Below are positions 35,628 to 43,422 of a DNA stretch of 64,000 nt, one piece after another. The notes beneath the pieces were generated by a model. The model was given only the letters and a program-made list of their open reading frames with translations. It was not told the origin of the DNA and ran no database searches. Source of the stretch: an uncultured Succinivibrio sp. (lineage in GTDB: Bacteria; Pseudomonadota; Gammaproteobacteria; Enterobacterales; Succinivibrionaceae); contig CACZXZ010000002.1 in NCBI GenBank assembly GCA_902785325.1, forward strand, positions 31,695-95,694. The letters are read 5' to 3'. Position numbers and translations under genes: made by a program. How positions within the stretch are numbered: position 1 is the first letter of the stretch; every line of letters starts with the position of its first letter.

Positions 35628-36644
35628 TTAATCTTTAGCATAAATTAACTTGCTAATCTCAGCTTCTTTATCAAGAATTTGCTTCTTTAAATTTGGAAGA
35701 TCATTATTGATGATGTTTTGGTAGTATCTTGGAGTACCACGTCTTGGAGTACCAGTGGTTACCTCTTGTTCAATACCAGAGTCGATTTCAAAGTCTGAGT
35801 TACCATCTGTGATTACAGCCTTATAAATCTCAATATCAACAGTGTTGTTTGCATCAGAAAGAGCTGTTACACACTTTTTACCACAACCAAATTCCTCAAG
35901 TAAGGTACCACCATTTCTCTCAACAATAGAGCTTAAATCAGTGGTAAAGAAAGACTGATCAACTAATGCACCAGTATTCTTGTTCTTATAGTCAATAGAT
36001 GCAGTAATAGTCTTTAAATCAAAATCTGGTAAAGAGTTTTGAATGTTTAACTGTACTACATTATTCACTTGATCGTAGTTTGCCTTAAAGCTTATCTTTG
36101 AGAATAAGTTTTGTGAGTATAACAACTGGGTATAACCGCTGTTTAGTGAGTATAACTCCTCATAAATATTACTACGCTTTTTGTATAAATTACTTAGTTC
36201 ATGTAACTTTGTGGATAATTCATTTAAGTATGAGGATTTATCTGTAATAACCTTTTCACTTGAGGTCATATCTGAAACAATATCAGCTACATTGTCAGAG
36301 GTGTTTTCTACTAATTTTTGTAAATCGCTTAAAGTAAGCTTATCAAACCATGGATTAAAAACATTCAAACCAACTAGATTAGTAGTGTTTTTAAATCTTA
36401 AATCACATAGAGTAGTTGCAATTTCTTTGCTTACTTCATCTTTAGCAGTTTCGCCTTTACAGATAGCAGCAAATTTTTGACTAAACTCTAAAGCTGCCTT
36501 ATATTCTTGAGAATCTTTAGCAGCTGAACTATGAAGAACATTTGCTTTTTCTATTGTTAAAGAGTCAGCGCTTACCTCAGCGTGGGCTGATACAGTTATT
36601 AAACTAGCAAGAGACAATGCTAGAGCTGTTTTTAATAATTTCAT
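35628..36644 (-). CDS. Secreted hypothetical protein, third gene of the envelope operon
   Basis: Not recognised. The 338-residue product starts with a Sec signal peptide (MKLLKTALALSLASLITVSA, cleavage after HA in SAHAE), so it is periplasmic or outer-membrane associated. It has helical segments around residues 110-175, then a beta-rich region (NNVVQLNIQNSLPDFDLKTI), a possible disulfide (CGKKC near 254) and a C-terminal helix (NDLPNLKKQILDKEAEISKL). The gene lies 12 bp after the lipoprotein gene with a GGAG ribosome site, making it the last of a three-gene envelope operon. The layout resembles the neighbouring lipoprotein, with helices then an immunoglobulin-like fold, hinting at distant duplication. 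Confidence 0.75.
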   Translation of the reverse strand: MKLLKTALALSLASLITVSAHAEVSADSLTIEKANVLHSSAAKDSQEYKAALEFSQKFAAICKGETAKDEVSKEIATTLCDLRFKNTTNLVGLNVFNPWFDKLTLSDLQKLVENTSDNVADIVSDMTSSEKVITDKSSYLNELSTKLHELSNLYKKRSNIYEELYSLNSGYTQLLYSQNLFSKISFKANYDQVNNVVQLNIQNSLPDFDLKTITASIDYKNKNTGALVDQSFFTTDLSSIVERNGGTLLEEFGCGKKCVTALSDANNTVDIEIYKAVITDGNSDFEIDSGIEQEVTTGTPRRGTPRYYQNIINNDLPNLKKQILDKEAEISKLIYAKD

Positions 36645-36656
36645 CTTTTTCTCCTA

Positions 36657-37589
36657 CTAATCTAACTTAGCCACTTCATTAACTTTGCTCATAGCATCGC
36701 CATACAACTTGCGTCTAAAGTCGAAATCATTAGTTTGATGGATACTATCTACATCAAACTTATTAGACTTCATAAACTCTAAGTAACCTTTTGAAGTTGT
36801 AAGTCTGTTACCTCTTAAATTTCTTTCTGGTGATTCTTTGATAACTTTATCGCCATTATTATCAATAAAGGTAATGGATACTAATCTAAAGGTTCCTGCA
36901 TTTTTAGAGCTAGATACATCTAGCATAATCTCAGACTCTTCACCAGGTTTGATTGCAGTTCTAAGATTCCAATCACCGTAACTGTCACCATTGCTTGATA
37001 CAAAAGTAAAACCTTTAATTGGCATGTCAGAGTTGTTAGTAAGTTTTACCTTTAATCTCCAACTATCTACACGAACTACAGTAAAGTAAAATTGCTTTGC
37101 ATACTCTCTATAATCTAGGATATCTGATGCTTTGTTTTTCTGAGTTGCAATAATGTCATCAACACTTTGAATATAGTCTAAATATGCAGCCTTTTTGGCA
37201 TCTGAAAAATTGATTTCTAGAGCATGAACATTGTTTAAGTATTTGCTATAGTATTTCTCGCGGATTTGCTCTTTAGCTGCCTTTACATAATCCTTAGCTA
37301 AAGCTTCGTTAATCTCAACACCTTCATATGTAGTCTTGCTAATATACTTAGTGTAAGTGTCGGTTAGATCTTCTTGTGTTAATAGTAAGAACTTGTCTTT
37401 ATCATCAATAGCATCAAAGAACTGCTTTAAGTTCTTATTAGCTTGCTCTAAAGTAACTACCTTTTGTAACTGCTTGCCATTAAGTGAGGCTTTTACAGCA
37501 CTTACAACAGAATTTTCTTCAGCGTTGTCACCACAAGCTGTTAATGCAAGGCAAGCTAGAATACTTGCGCAAATAAGTGATTTTTTCAT
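36657..37589 (-). CDS. Lipoprotein, second gene of the envelope operon
   Basis: A 310-residue lipoprotein: signal peptide MKKSLICASILACLALTACG with a lipobox LTAC placing the lipidated Cys at residue 19. The first half of the mature protein is helical (residues 40-175). The second half looks like an immunoglobulin-type beta domain (KLTNNSDMPIKGFTFVSSNG, IKPGEESEIMLDV, FRLVSITFIDNNGDKV). I recognise no named family with certainty. It lies 10 bp after the BamE-like lipoprotein gene and 12 bp before the secreted-protein gene. The three products probably work together at the outer membrane, which is inferred from operon structure. Confidence 0.78.
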   Translation of the reverse strand: MKKSLICASILACLALTACGDNAEENSVVSAVKASLNGKQLQKVVTLEQANKNLKQFFDAIDDKDKFLLLTQEDLTDTYTKYISKTTYEGVEINEALAKDYVKAAKEQIREKYYSKYLNNVHALEINFSDAKKAAYLDYIQSVDDIIATQKNKASDILDYREYAKQFYFTVVRVDSWRLKVKLTNNSDMPIKGFTFVSSNGDSYGDWNLRTAIKPGEESEIMLDVSSSKNAGTFRLVSITFIDNNGDKVIKESPERNLRGNRLTTSKGYLEFMKSNKFDVDSIHQTNDFDFRRKLYGDAMSKVNEVAKLD

Positions 37590-37599
37590 AAAAATTCCT

Positions 37600-38232
37600 T
37601 TAATCTAATACTACTTTTTTAGCTGATTTCTTAGGAGTAGCCTTTGGAGCTTCCTGCTTTACAGTCTCAGTTGTGGTTGATGTTGCTGTTGCAGTTGGCT
37701 TTGAAACCTTCTCAATAGCTACGTTCTCTTTGTTTTGAGACAACTGTTGGGTACGAGCAGCTTGCTTTTTCTTTTCGTCCTTAAGCTTCTTTCTTAAAGC
37801 ACGCTTTTTCTTCTTGTCTTGAGTCTTAGCTAAGATCTTTTGGTTATCTTCTTGAATATACTTACTTAAGATAGCCTCACGAGCTAACTCACACTCTTTA
37901 TCTTCTAAGCAGTAATATTTAAAAGCACCATCTAACTTATCGTCAGGAGTGTAAGCAAAGATAGTGAAGTAACGATAATGATCATTACCAAACTTGATTA
38001 AGTCAAGGGTTGATAAGTAGATATCAAAGTGGTGTTTTAGATCAAGGTTATCGGTACCATCTGTATAGATTTCTTGTGGATTACCTAGCTTTGCACGAAC
38101 TGAGGTTGAAGTATCAACTCCTTCTTGGAAGGTAGCAATTTCTTCATCGGTTACATATTTACCGGTGCAACCTGCTAAGGATACTGCTGCTAATGTTCCT
38201 AGCGCAATTAAACTCTTTTTTAATAATTTCAT
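37600..38232 (-). CDS. BamE/SmpA-like lipoprotein with Lys-rich tail
   Basis: Lipoprotein of about 210 residues; the ATG at 38232 (MKLLKKSLIALGTLAAVSLA, then GC) has an AAGGA ribosome site and gives a normal signal peptide, whereas an upstream ATG at 38256 would add eight polar residues. Lipobox SLAGC. The mature N-terminus has a SmpA/BamE-like motif (FQEGVDTSTSVRAKLGNPQE) also seen in the two lipoproteins near 46 kb. Residues about 130-210 are an unusual basic, low-complexity tail (KKKRALRKKLKDEKKKQ, then Thr/Ala/Pro-rich), possibly spanning the periplasm to bind peptidoglycan. First gene of the envelope operon. Confidence 0.75.
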   Translation of the reverse strand: MKLLKKSLIALGTLAAVSLAGCTGKYVTDEEIATFQEGVDTSTSVRAKLGNPQEIYTDGTDNLDLKHHFDIYLSTLDLIKFGNDHYRYFTIFAYTPDDKLDGAFKYYCLEDKECELAREAILSKYIQEDNQKILAKTQDKKKKRALRKKLKDEKKKQAARTQQLSQNKENVAIEKVSKPTATATSTTTETVKQEAPKATPKKSAKKVVLD

Positions 38233-38567
38233 GTTTCTTTTTTCCTTGTTATACATGTGTTAATCACATACCTACAGCTATCTTACTGCATTTAATGTAC
38301 TAACACGATAAATTTTATCGGTATTAGAGAATAATTTTTTTGCGATAAGTCAAAAATCATATGTTTGCTTATCAGATAAAAGTAATTTGCCTTTAAAGTG
38401 TGAGAATGCTTGAAAATTTAAGGCTTAATGTACTAAACAAATTAGAGTATCTTTTTAAAGCTTGTGAGTATATAATTTTCAGTCAACGTTGGTAGAAATA
38501 CTTTTTTAGAGCTATCTTCCAAAGTATTAAATTTACTTACTGTAAAAGTCTTAATCAAAACAAAATT
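38233..38567. other. Divergent intergenic region (335 bp) with a palindromic operator candidate
   Basis: It must hold the promoter of the reverse-strand envelope operon and that of the small plus-strand gene. CGATAAA-T-TTTATCG (38306-38320) is a perfect interrupted palindrome about 75 bp upstream of the envelope operon start. A TATAAT at 38471-38476 could serve the plus-strand gene. No coding potential seen. Confidence 0.45.
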
Positions 38568-38849
38568 ATGAATGATCCATTAACTTTAGAATTTATAAGA
38601 CGCATCAAACCAAACTTTAAAGTAACTAAAAAAGCTGATAAAGAATCCTTAAGAGAGCTTATTCTTACAAATAGAAAGATGAGAGTAGATGTTAGCTTAG
38701 GTGTTTTTCGTAAGATCATTCCATCCTTTGATTTACTTGATCCTAGTGCACCAACCGATAAAGAGCTACAAGAAAAGTTTGAGAAGAGACTTATTGTAGA
38801 ACAAGTAGCTCATCCTTTTAGTTTTTATAAAAATCCTTTTAAAGAATAA
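38568..38849 (+). CDS. Small hypothetical protein
   Basis: Not recognised. A 93-residue basic cytosolic protein with no signal peptide, membrane helix or cysteine. Segments of note are FIRRIKPNFKVTKKADKESL, a central VSLGVFRKIIPSFDLLDPSA and a C-terminal VEQVAHPFSFYKNPFKE. No clear ribosome site precedes the ATG, which follows an A-rich stretch. Its stop is only 16 bp from that of the convergent binding-protein gene. Codon use looks like that of its neighbours, so I regard it as probably real. Confidence 0.55.
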   Translation: MNDPLTLEFIRRIKPNFKVTKKADKESLRELILTNRKMRVDVSLGVFRKIIPSFDLLDPSAPTDKELQEKFEKRLIVEQVAHPFSFYKNPFKE

Positions 38850-38865
38850 GCTACTTAACTTTTGT

Positions 38866-39978
38866 TTAGTCTGCTACCTTAGCAGAATCGATTTTCATAG
38901 CATTCCAAACGTTGTTGGTAATGCGAGTGGTTTTAGCTGGGGTAGGTTGCATAAAGTACATAGTCTTTAGCTTTTCCTCAGATAAATTGATGCTTGGGTT
39001 GTTCTTAAGCTCATCGGATAGATTTGCGATAGCTTCATCTACAGGTAGAATGTAACCCATCTCATTAGATAGCTTAGAGGCGTTTTTAGGATCTAATAAC
39101 CAATCAAACCACTTCATAGCATTGTCGTAATTCTTTGCACCCTTTGGTACTGTCCAGCTGTCGAACCAGAAGATAGAGCCTTCTTTTGGAATTACGTACT
39201 CAATATCGAATTTATTTTTACCATGAGCACTTAGGTGACGGCTTTGAATGATATCGCCAGAGTAACCAATAGCAGCGCAGATTTCGCCTGAAGCTAAATC
39301 TGTTACATAACGATTAGACTGGAAGTAAGCGGTATTTGAGGCAAGAGTAGTTAAAATCTTACGAGCCTCTTCAAAGTCCTGCTTCTTTTGAGAGGTTGGA
39401 TCTTTACCTAAGTAATGTTGTACAGCTGAGATAACCTCAATTGGGGAATCAATAATAGCAATACCACATTGTTTTAGCTTGTCAGAGTTTTCTTTTTTGA
39501 ATAGGAAATCCCAAGAATCTACTACATAATCTTTACCAAAGATCTCCTCAATCTTTTGCTTGTTGTAGCCAATACCGATAGAGATTTCGATATATGGGTA
39601 AGCGTAGTCATTGTTAGGATCAAGAGTTGCTAATTTCTCAAGTCTTGCGTGGTTTTGTTTAACCCAGTTAGGAATTTTTGAATGATCAATTTTTTGTAGG
39701 GCACCTGCTTTTGCCATTCTTGGTACATAGTAACTTACAACGATAGATGCATCAAAACCTGTGTTACCAGCAAGTAAACGAGCTTCTTGTAGTTCATTAG
39801 AGTCGAACTCTACGTAATTTGTTTTAAGACCAGTATCTTTTTCAAAATCTGCTACAGTATTTTCACCAATGTTGTAGCTCCAATTCCAAATGTTAACATT
39901 ACCGCTATCTTCAGCTACAGACATATTAGTAGCTGATGCTAATAGCACAGTAAGAACAGATAAAGATGCTAGCTTCAT
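38866..39978 (-). CDS. PotF/PotD-like periplasmic polyamine-binding protein
   Basis: Periplasmic solute-binding protein of 370 residues with a signal peptide (MKLASLSVLTVLLASATNMS, then VAE). Mature blocks closely follow E. coli PotF: VNIWNWSYNIGENTVADFEK, TGLKTNYVEFDSNELQEARL, GYNKQKIEEIFGK, DSWDFLFKKENSDKLKQCGI, YLGKDPTSQKK and EICAAIGYSGDIIQS. The YSGD segment matches the WAGD that contacts polyamine in PotF. Putrescine or spermidine is therefore the likely ligand. No permease or ATPase genes for polyamine uptake adjoin it, so it must partner with a transporter encoded elsewhere or act as a sensor. It is monocistronic. Confidence 0.87.
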   Translation of the reverse strand: MKLASLSVLTVLLASATNMSVAEDSGNVNIWNWSYNIGENTVADFEKDTGLKTNYVEFDSNELQEARLLAGNTGFDASIVVSYYVPRMAKAGALQKIDHSKIPNWVKQNHARLEKLATLDPNNDYAYPYIEISIGIGYNKQKIEEIFGKDYVVDSWDFLFKKENSDKLKQCGIAIIDSPIEVISAVQHYLGKDPTSQKKQDFEEARKILTTLASNTAYFQSNRYVTDLASGEICAAIGYSGDIIQSRHLSAHGKNKFDIEYVIPKEGSIFWFDSWTVPKGAKNYDNAMKWFDWLLDPKNASKLSNEMGYILPVDEAIANLSDELKNNPSINLSEEKLKTMYFMQPTPAKTTRITNNVWNAMKIDSAKVAD

Positions 39979-40176
39979 ATCACTTTAACCTCATGGTAAG
40001 AAAAATAAAATATAAGCAAAAACGCTTACAACCCTAGGTATTATAAAGAATTTTAGTTAAAAATGCCTTAATTTAGCGATAGAAGGTTCGCAAAATTAAA
40101 AAATGTTGCGTGGTAATTGTCAAACATACACTTAAATTAGATAATGAGTTTAAGAAAAGCAAATTAAGGTGAGACG

Positions 40177-41397
40177 ATGGAAAACTTTCAGTTCAATTTA
40201 AGTACTAAGTACTACTTTGGTCAAAATGAGCATAAGAATGTAGGTAAAATCCTAGCAGAGCACAAAGATAAGTTTGGTATCCAAAAGATCTTATTAGTCT
40301 ACGGTCAAGGCTCTGTTAAGCGCTCAGGGCTTTTAGACGATATCAAAGGACAACTTAGTGAATTTAATTTTCCATATGTTGAACTTTCTGATATTCAACC
40401 AAATCCTACAGCAACTAAAGTCTATGAAGGCATTAAACTGTGTAAAGAAGAAAAGGTAGACTTTATTTTAGCTTTAGGTGGTGGCTCTGTTATTGATACT
40501 GCTAAAGCTATAAGTTTAGGTACTGTAGATGATGGGGATTTTTTTGATTTCTTTTTAAAGAAGAGAAAACCTTGTATATCCTTAAAGGTAGCCTCTGTAC
40601 TTACCATTGCAGCAGCTGGCTCTGAAAGCTCACCTAGCTGTGTGATTCAAAAACAAGTTGGCGATAAGGTGATTAAGACTGGTTGTACTACAGAGCTTAA
40701 CAAGCCTGTAATTGCCATACTTGATCCTACCTTAACCTACACCTTATCTAACTATCAAACCGCTTGTGGTGTAGTAGATATGATGGCTCATATTATGGAG
40801 CGTTATTTTACTAATACTGAAGGTTGTGATATTACCGATAGAATGTGCGAAAGTTTATTAAAATCTATAATTCACAATGCCCACTTAGTTTTTGAAGATC
40901 CTTTCAATTACGATGCTCGTGCCAATTTGATGTGGGCAGGAGCTTTGGCACACAACAATATTTGTGGTGTAGGTCGTGAGCAGGATTGGGCAAGTCATCA
41001 CTTAGAGCATCAATTGTCAGCTTTATATGATATTGCTCATGGCGCAGGTCTATCTGTTATATTCCCAGCTTGGATGGAATATGTTTATAACCATGATGTT
41101 AAACGTTTCTGTCAGTTTGCCAATAGAGTTTTTGACATTAACATAAATCTTGAGGATTTAGAGAAAACCGCTCAATTAGGAATTCGAGCTTTACGTGAGT
41201 TTTTCAAATCCATAGATATGCCATTATCCTTTAAAGATATTAACGCCTCTAAAAATGACATTCCAAAACTTGTGGAGATGTTAGGGGTGGATGAAATGGA
41301 AAAATCTGAAGGTCATTTTGTGCAACTTTATCGCCAAGACTGCGAGAAGATCTATTTAATTGCAGCAGAGTATGACTGTAAAAAAGACAATCTTTAA
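40177..41397 (+). CDS. Iron-containing alcohol dehydrogenase (YqhD/butanol-dehydrogenase type)
   Basis: Cytosolic NAD(P)H-dependent, probably Fe-dependent, alcohol dehydrogenase of 406 residues. N-terminal Rossmann-like domain with YYFGQNEHKNV, ILLVYGQGSVKRSGL and the cofactor motif LALGGGSVIDTAKAIS. The C-terminal helical domain carries the metal ligands: Asp and His in GVVDMMAHIMERYF, and two further His in SHHLEHQLSALYDIAHGAGL. The overall pattern is YqhD/BdhA-like, enzymes that reduce aldehydes to alcohols for redox balance or detoxification. A GGTGAGACG stretch precedes the ATG. The fbp gene begins 18 bp after its stop, so the two are probably co-transcribed. Confidence 0.92.
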   Translation: MENFQFNLSTKYYFGQNEHKNVGKILAEHKDKFGIQKILLVYGQGSVKRSGLLDDIKGQLSEFNFPYVELSDIQPNPTATKVYEGIKLCKEEKVDFILALGGGSVIDTAKAISLGTVDDGDFFDFFLKKRKPCISLKVASVLTIAAAGSESSPSCVIQKQVGDKVIKTGCTTELNKPVIAILDPTLTYTLSNYQTACGVVDMMAHIMERYFTNTEGCDITDRMCESLLKSIIHNAHLVFEDPFNYDARANLMWAGALAHNNICGVGREQDWASHHLEHQLSALYDIAHGAGLSVIFPAWMEYVYNHDVKRFCQFANRVFDININLEDLEKTAQLGIRALREFFKSIDMPLSFKDINASKNDIPKLVEMLGVDEMEKSEGHFVQLYRQDCEKIYLIAAEYDCKKDNL

Positions 41398-41415
41398 AGA
41401 TTGCTAAGGATTTAT

Positions 41416-43335
41416 ATGAAACAAAAGGATCGCTACTTAAACTTATTATCCTTGCAATATCAAAATCGCTTTGCTGTTTATACCAAGCTTATAAACTTAA
41501 GTGCGATTTTAAATATGCCAAAAGGTACAGAGCATTTTATCTCTGATATTCATGGGGAATATGAAGCCTTTTTACATATCATCAACAATGGCTCAGGAGT
41601 AATTAAAGAGAAGGTAAAACTTATCTTTAAGGACTTTAGTAAAAAGGAAGTAGACGACTTTTGTAGCCTCATTTACTACCCAAAAGAGGTGTTATCAGTT
41701 CAGGAAAAAGCCTGTAAAGATAAGTTAGATTTAAGCTTTTATAAAAACACCATTGATAAACTTATCGTCTTAATCAATTTTCTATCCTCAAAGTATTCAA
41801 GAACTAAGGTTAGAAAACTTATGGATGTGGATTTTGCCTTCATCATCGACGAGTTGATGCACGCAAAATCAGATGAGCACAACTCAAGACATCAATATCA
41901 TCAGCATATTTTAAAATCCATTATTCAATCTGGTTGTGCTGATGACTTTATCATTGCTTTATGTGCCTTAGTTAAAAGACTATCTGTAGATAAGTTACAC
42001 GTCTTAGGTGATATTTTTGATAGAGGCTTAAATCCTGACAAATGCATGGATTTATTGATGCAGTGTCATGATCTTGATATGCAATGGGGTAACCATGACG
42101 TTTTATGGATGGGCGCTTGCTGTGGAAGCCCTATCTGTGCTGTTAATATCCTTTGTAATAACTTGCGCTACCATAACTTTAAGATGCTTGAAAATGGCTA
42201 TGGTATCTCTTTACGTAAGCTTGCAATCTTTGCCCACAATACTTATCAAGATGAAGATCATTTTCCTGCTGTAGAAAAAGCTATAGCAGTTATTTGCGTA
42301 AAGCTTATAGGTCAATTAGTTAAAAGACATCCTGAGTACCATATGGAGGATAGATTAGTTTTAGATAAGCTAAATCTTGATAAAGGTACGGTAATTTTAT
42401 TTGATGGTAAAGAATATGAGCTTAAGACACGTGATCTTGTAACTATTGATAAAACAGATCCTTATAAGTTAACAGGTGAGGAGCAAGATGTTGTAGATGA
42501 CTTAGTATCCTCCTTTACAGGCTCTGTTCGCTTAAAAGAGCATATTGAGTTCTTGTATTCAAAAGGCACTATGTACAAGTGTTTTAATGGCAATCTTTTG
42601 TATCATGGCTGTATACCTTTAGACAGTAACGGTCAATTTGAAAAGATTGAATGTGACGGCAAGTGGTTATCTGCTCAAGAATACTTAGACTACTGTGATC
42701 AAAAGGTGAGAAAAGCATATCACCAAAGGGATTTAGCTCATTTAGATTTCTTATGGTATATGTGGACCGGCGACAAATCTCCTTTGTCTGGCCGTAAGAT
42801 GAAGCTTTTTGAAAGAATGTTTTTAAAAGATCCTGCAACCTACGATGAGCCTCGTAATCCATACTACGACTATTACCGTAATAAAGATACTTGTTGCATG
42901 ATTTTAAAAGCCTTTAATCTTGATCCTAATAAAGGTCATATCATCAATGGTCATACCCCAATTCTTGTGAAAGACGGTCAGTCTCCAATTGGTGCTGAGG
43001 GTAAACTCTTAGTTATTGATGGTGGCTTTTGCAAAGCCTATCAAGCAAAGACAGGTATTGCAGGTTACACCTTAATCTACAGTTCTCACGAATTACAGTT
43101 AAAAGCTCATACTCCTTTTGTAGGTGTTAAAGCTGCTATCTACAATAATGCTGATATTGGGGATATTCACATCCTTGATGTAGAGAAGTTTGAAAAACGT
43201 CAAATGGTAAAAGACACCGATAAAGGTAAAGAAATAAAGCAACTAATAAACGATCTTAAAGATTTATTAGAGCTATACAAAAAAGGTGTGTTAGTAGAAA
43301 AGCAAAGTACTAGTGAGGATAGTGATTTTAGTTAA
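41416..43335 (+). CDS. fbp: Fructose-1,6-bisphosphatase class III
   Basis: Gluconeogenic phosphatase converting fructose-1,6-bisphosphate to fructose-6-phosphate. The product of about 639 residues is a metallophosphoesterase: EHFISDIHGEYEAFLHI, VLGDIFDRGLNPD, QWGNHDVLWMGA, HGCIP and IINGHTPILVKDGQSP. Class III (YydE) is typical of Firmicutes and Bacteroidetes, so its place in a gammaproteobacterial background may reflect transfer. The ATG at 41416, with TAAGGA 7 bp upstream, is preferred over a TTG at 41401. It lies 18 bp after the alcohol dehydrogenase gene. Confidence 0.95.
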   Translation: MKQKDRYLNLLSLQYQNRFAVYTKLINLSAILNMPKGTEHFISDIHGEYEAFLHIINNGSGVIKEKVKLIFKDFSKKEVDDFCSLIYYPKEVLSVQEKACKDKLDLSFYKNTIDKLIVLINFLSSKYSRTKVRKLMDVDFAFIIDELMHAKSDEHNSRHQYHQHILKSIIQSGCADDFIIALCALVKRLSVDKLHVLGDIFDRGLNPDKCMDLLMQCHDLDMQWGNHDVLWMGACCGSPICAVNILCNNLRYHNFKMLENGYGISLRKLAIFAHNTYQDEDHFPAVEKAIAVICVKLIGQLVKRHPEYHMEDRLVLDKLNLDKGTVILFDGKEYELKTRDLVTIDKTDPYKLTGEEQDVVDDLVSSFTGSVRLKEHIEFLYSKGTMYKCFNGNLLYHGCIPLDSNGQFEKIECDGKWLSAQEYLDYCDQKVRKAYHQRDLAHLDFLWYMWTGDKSPLSGRKMKLFERMFLKDPATYDEPRNPYYDYYRNKDTCCMILKAFNLDPNKGHIINGHTPILVKDGQSPIGAEGKLLVIDGGFCKAYQAKTGIAGYTLIYSSHELQLKAHTPFVGVKAAIYNNADIGDIHILDVEKFEKRQMVKDTDKGKEIKQLINDLKDLLELYKKGVLVEKQSTSEDSDFS

Positions 43336-43359
43336 GGTCGTTTTTAACTAAGCGTAAGT

Positions 43360-43403
43360 ACAAAGGATAATAAAGTGTTAAAATTTGTTGTCCTTGTGTT
43401 TTA
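43360..43403 (+). terminator. Weak terminator-like hairpin after fbp
   Basis: ACAAAGGA and TCCTTGT can pair with one bulge across a 23-nt loop, followed by GTTTTATTGTTTT. Evidence is modest. Confidence 0.35.
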
Positions 43404-43422
43404 TTGTTTTAAGGAAAATTAA

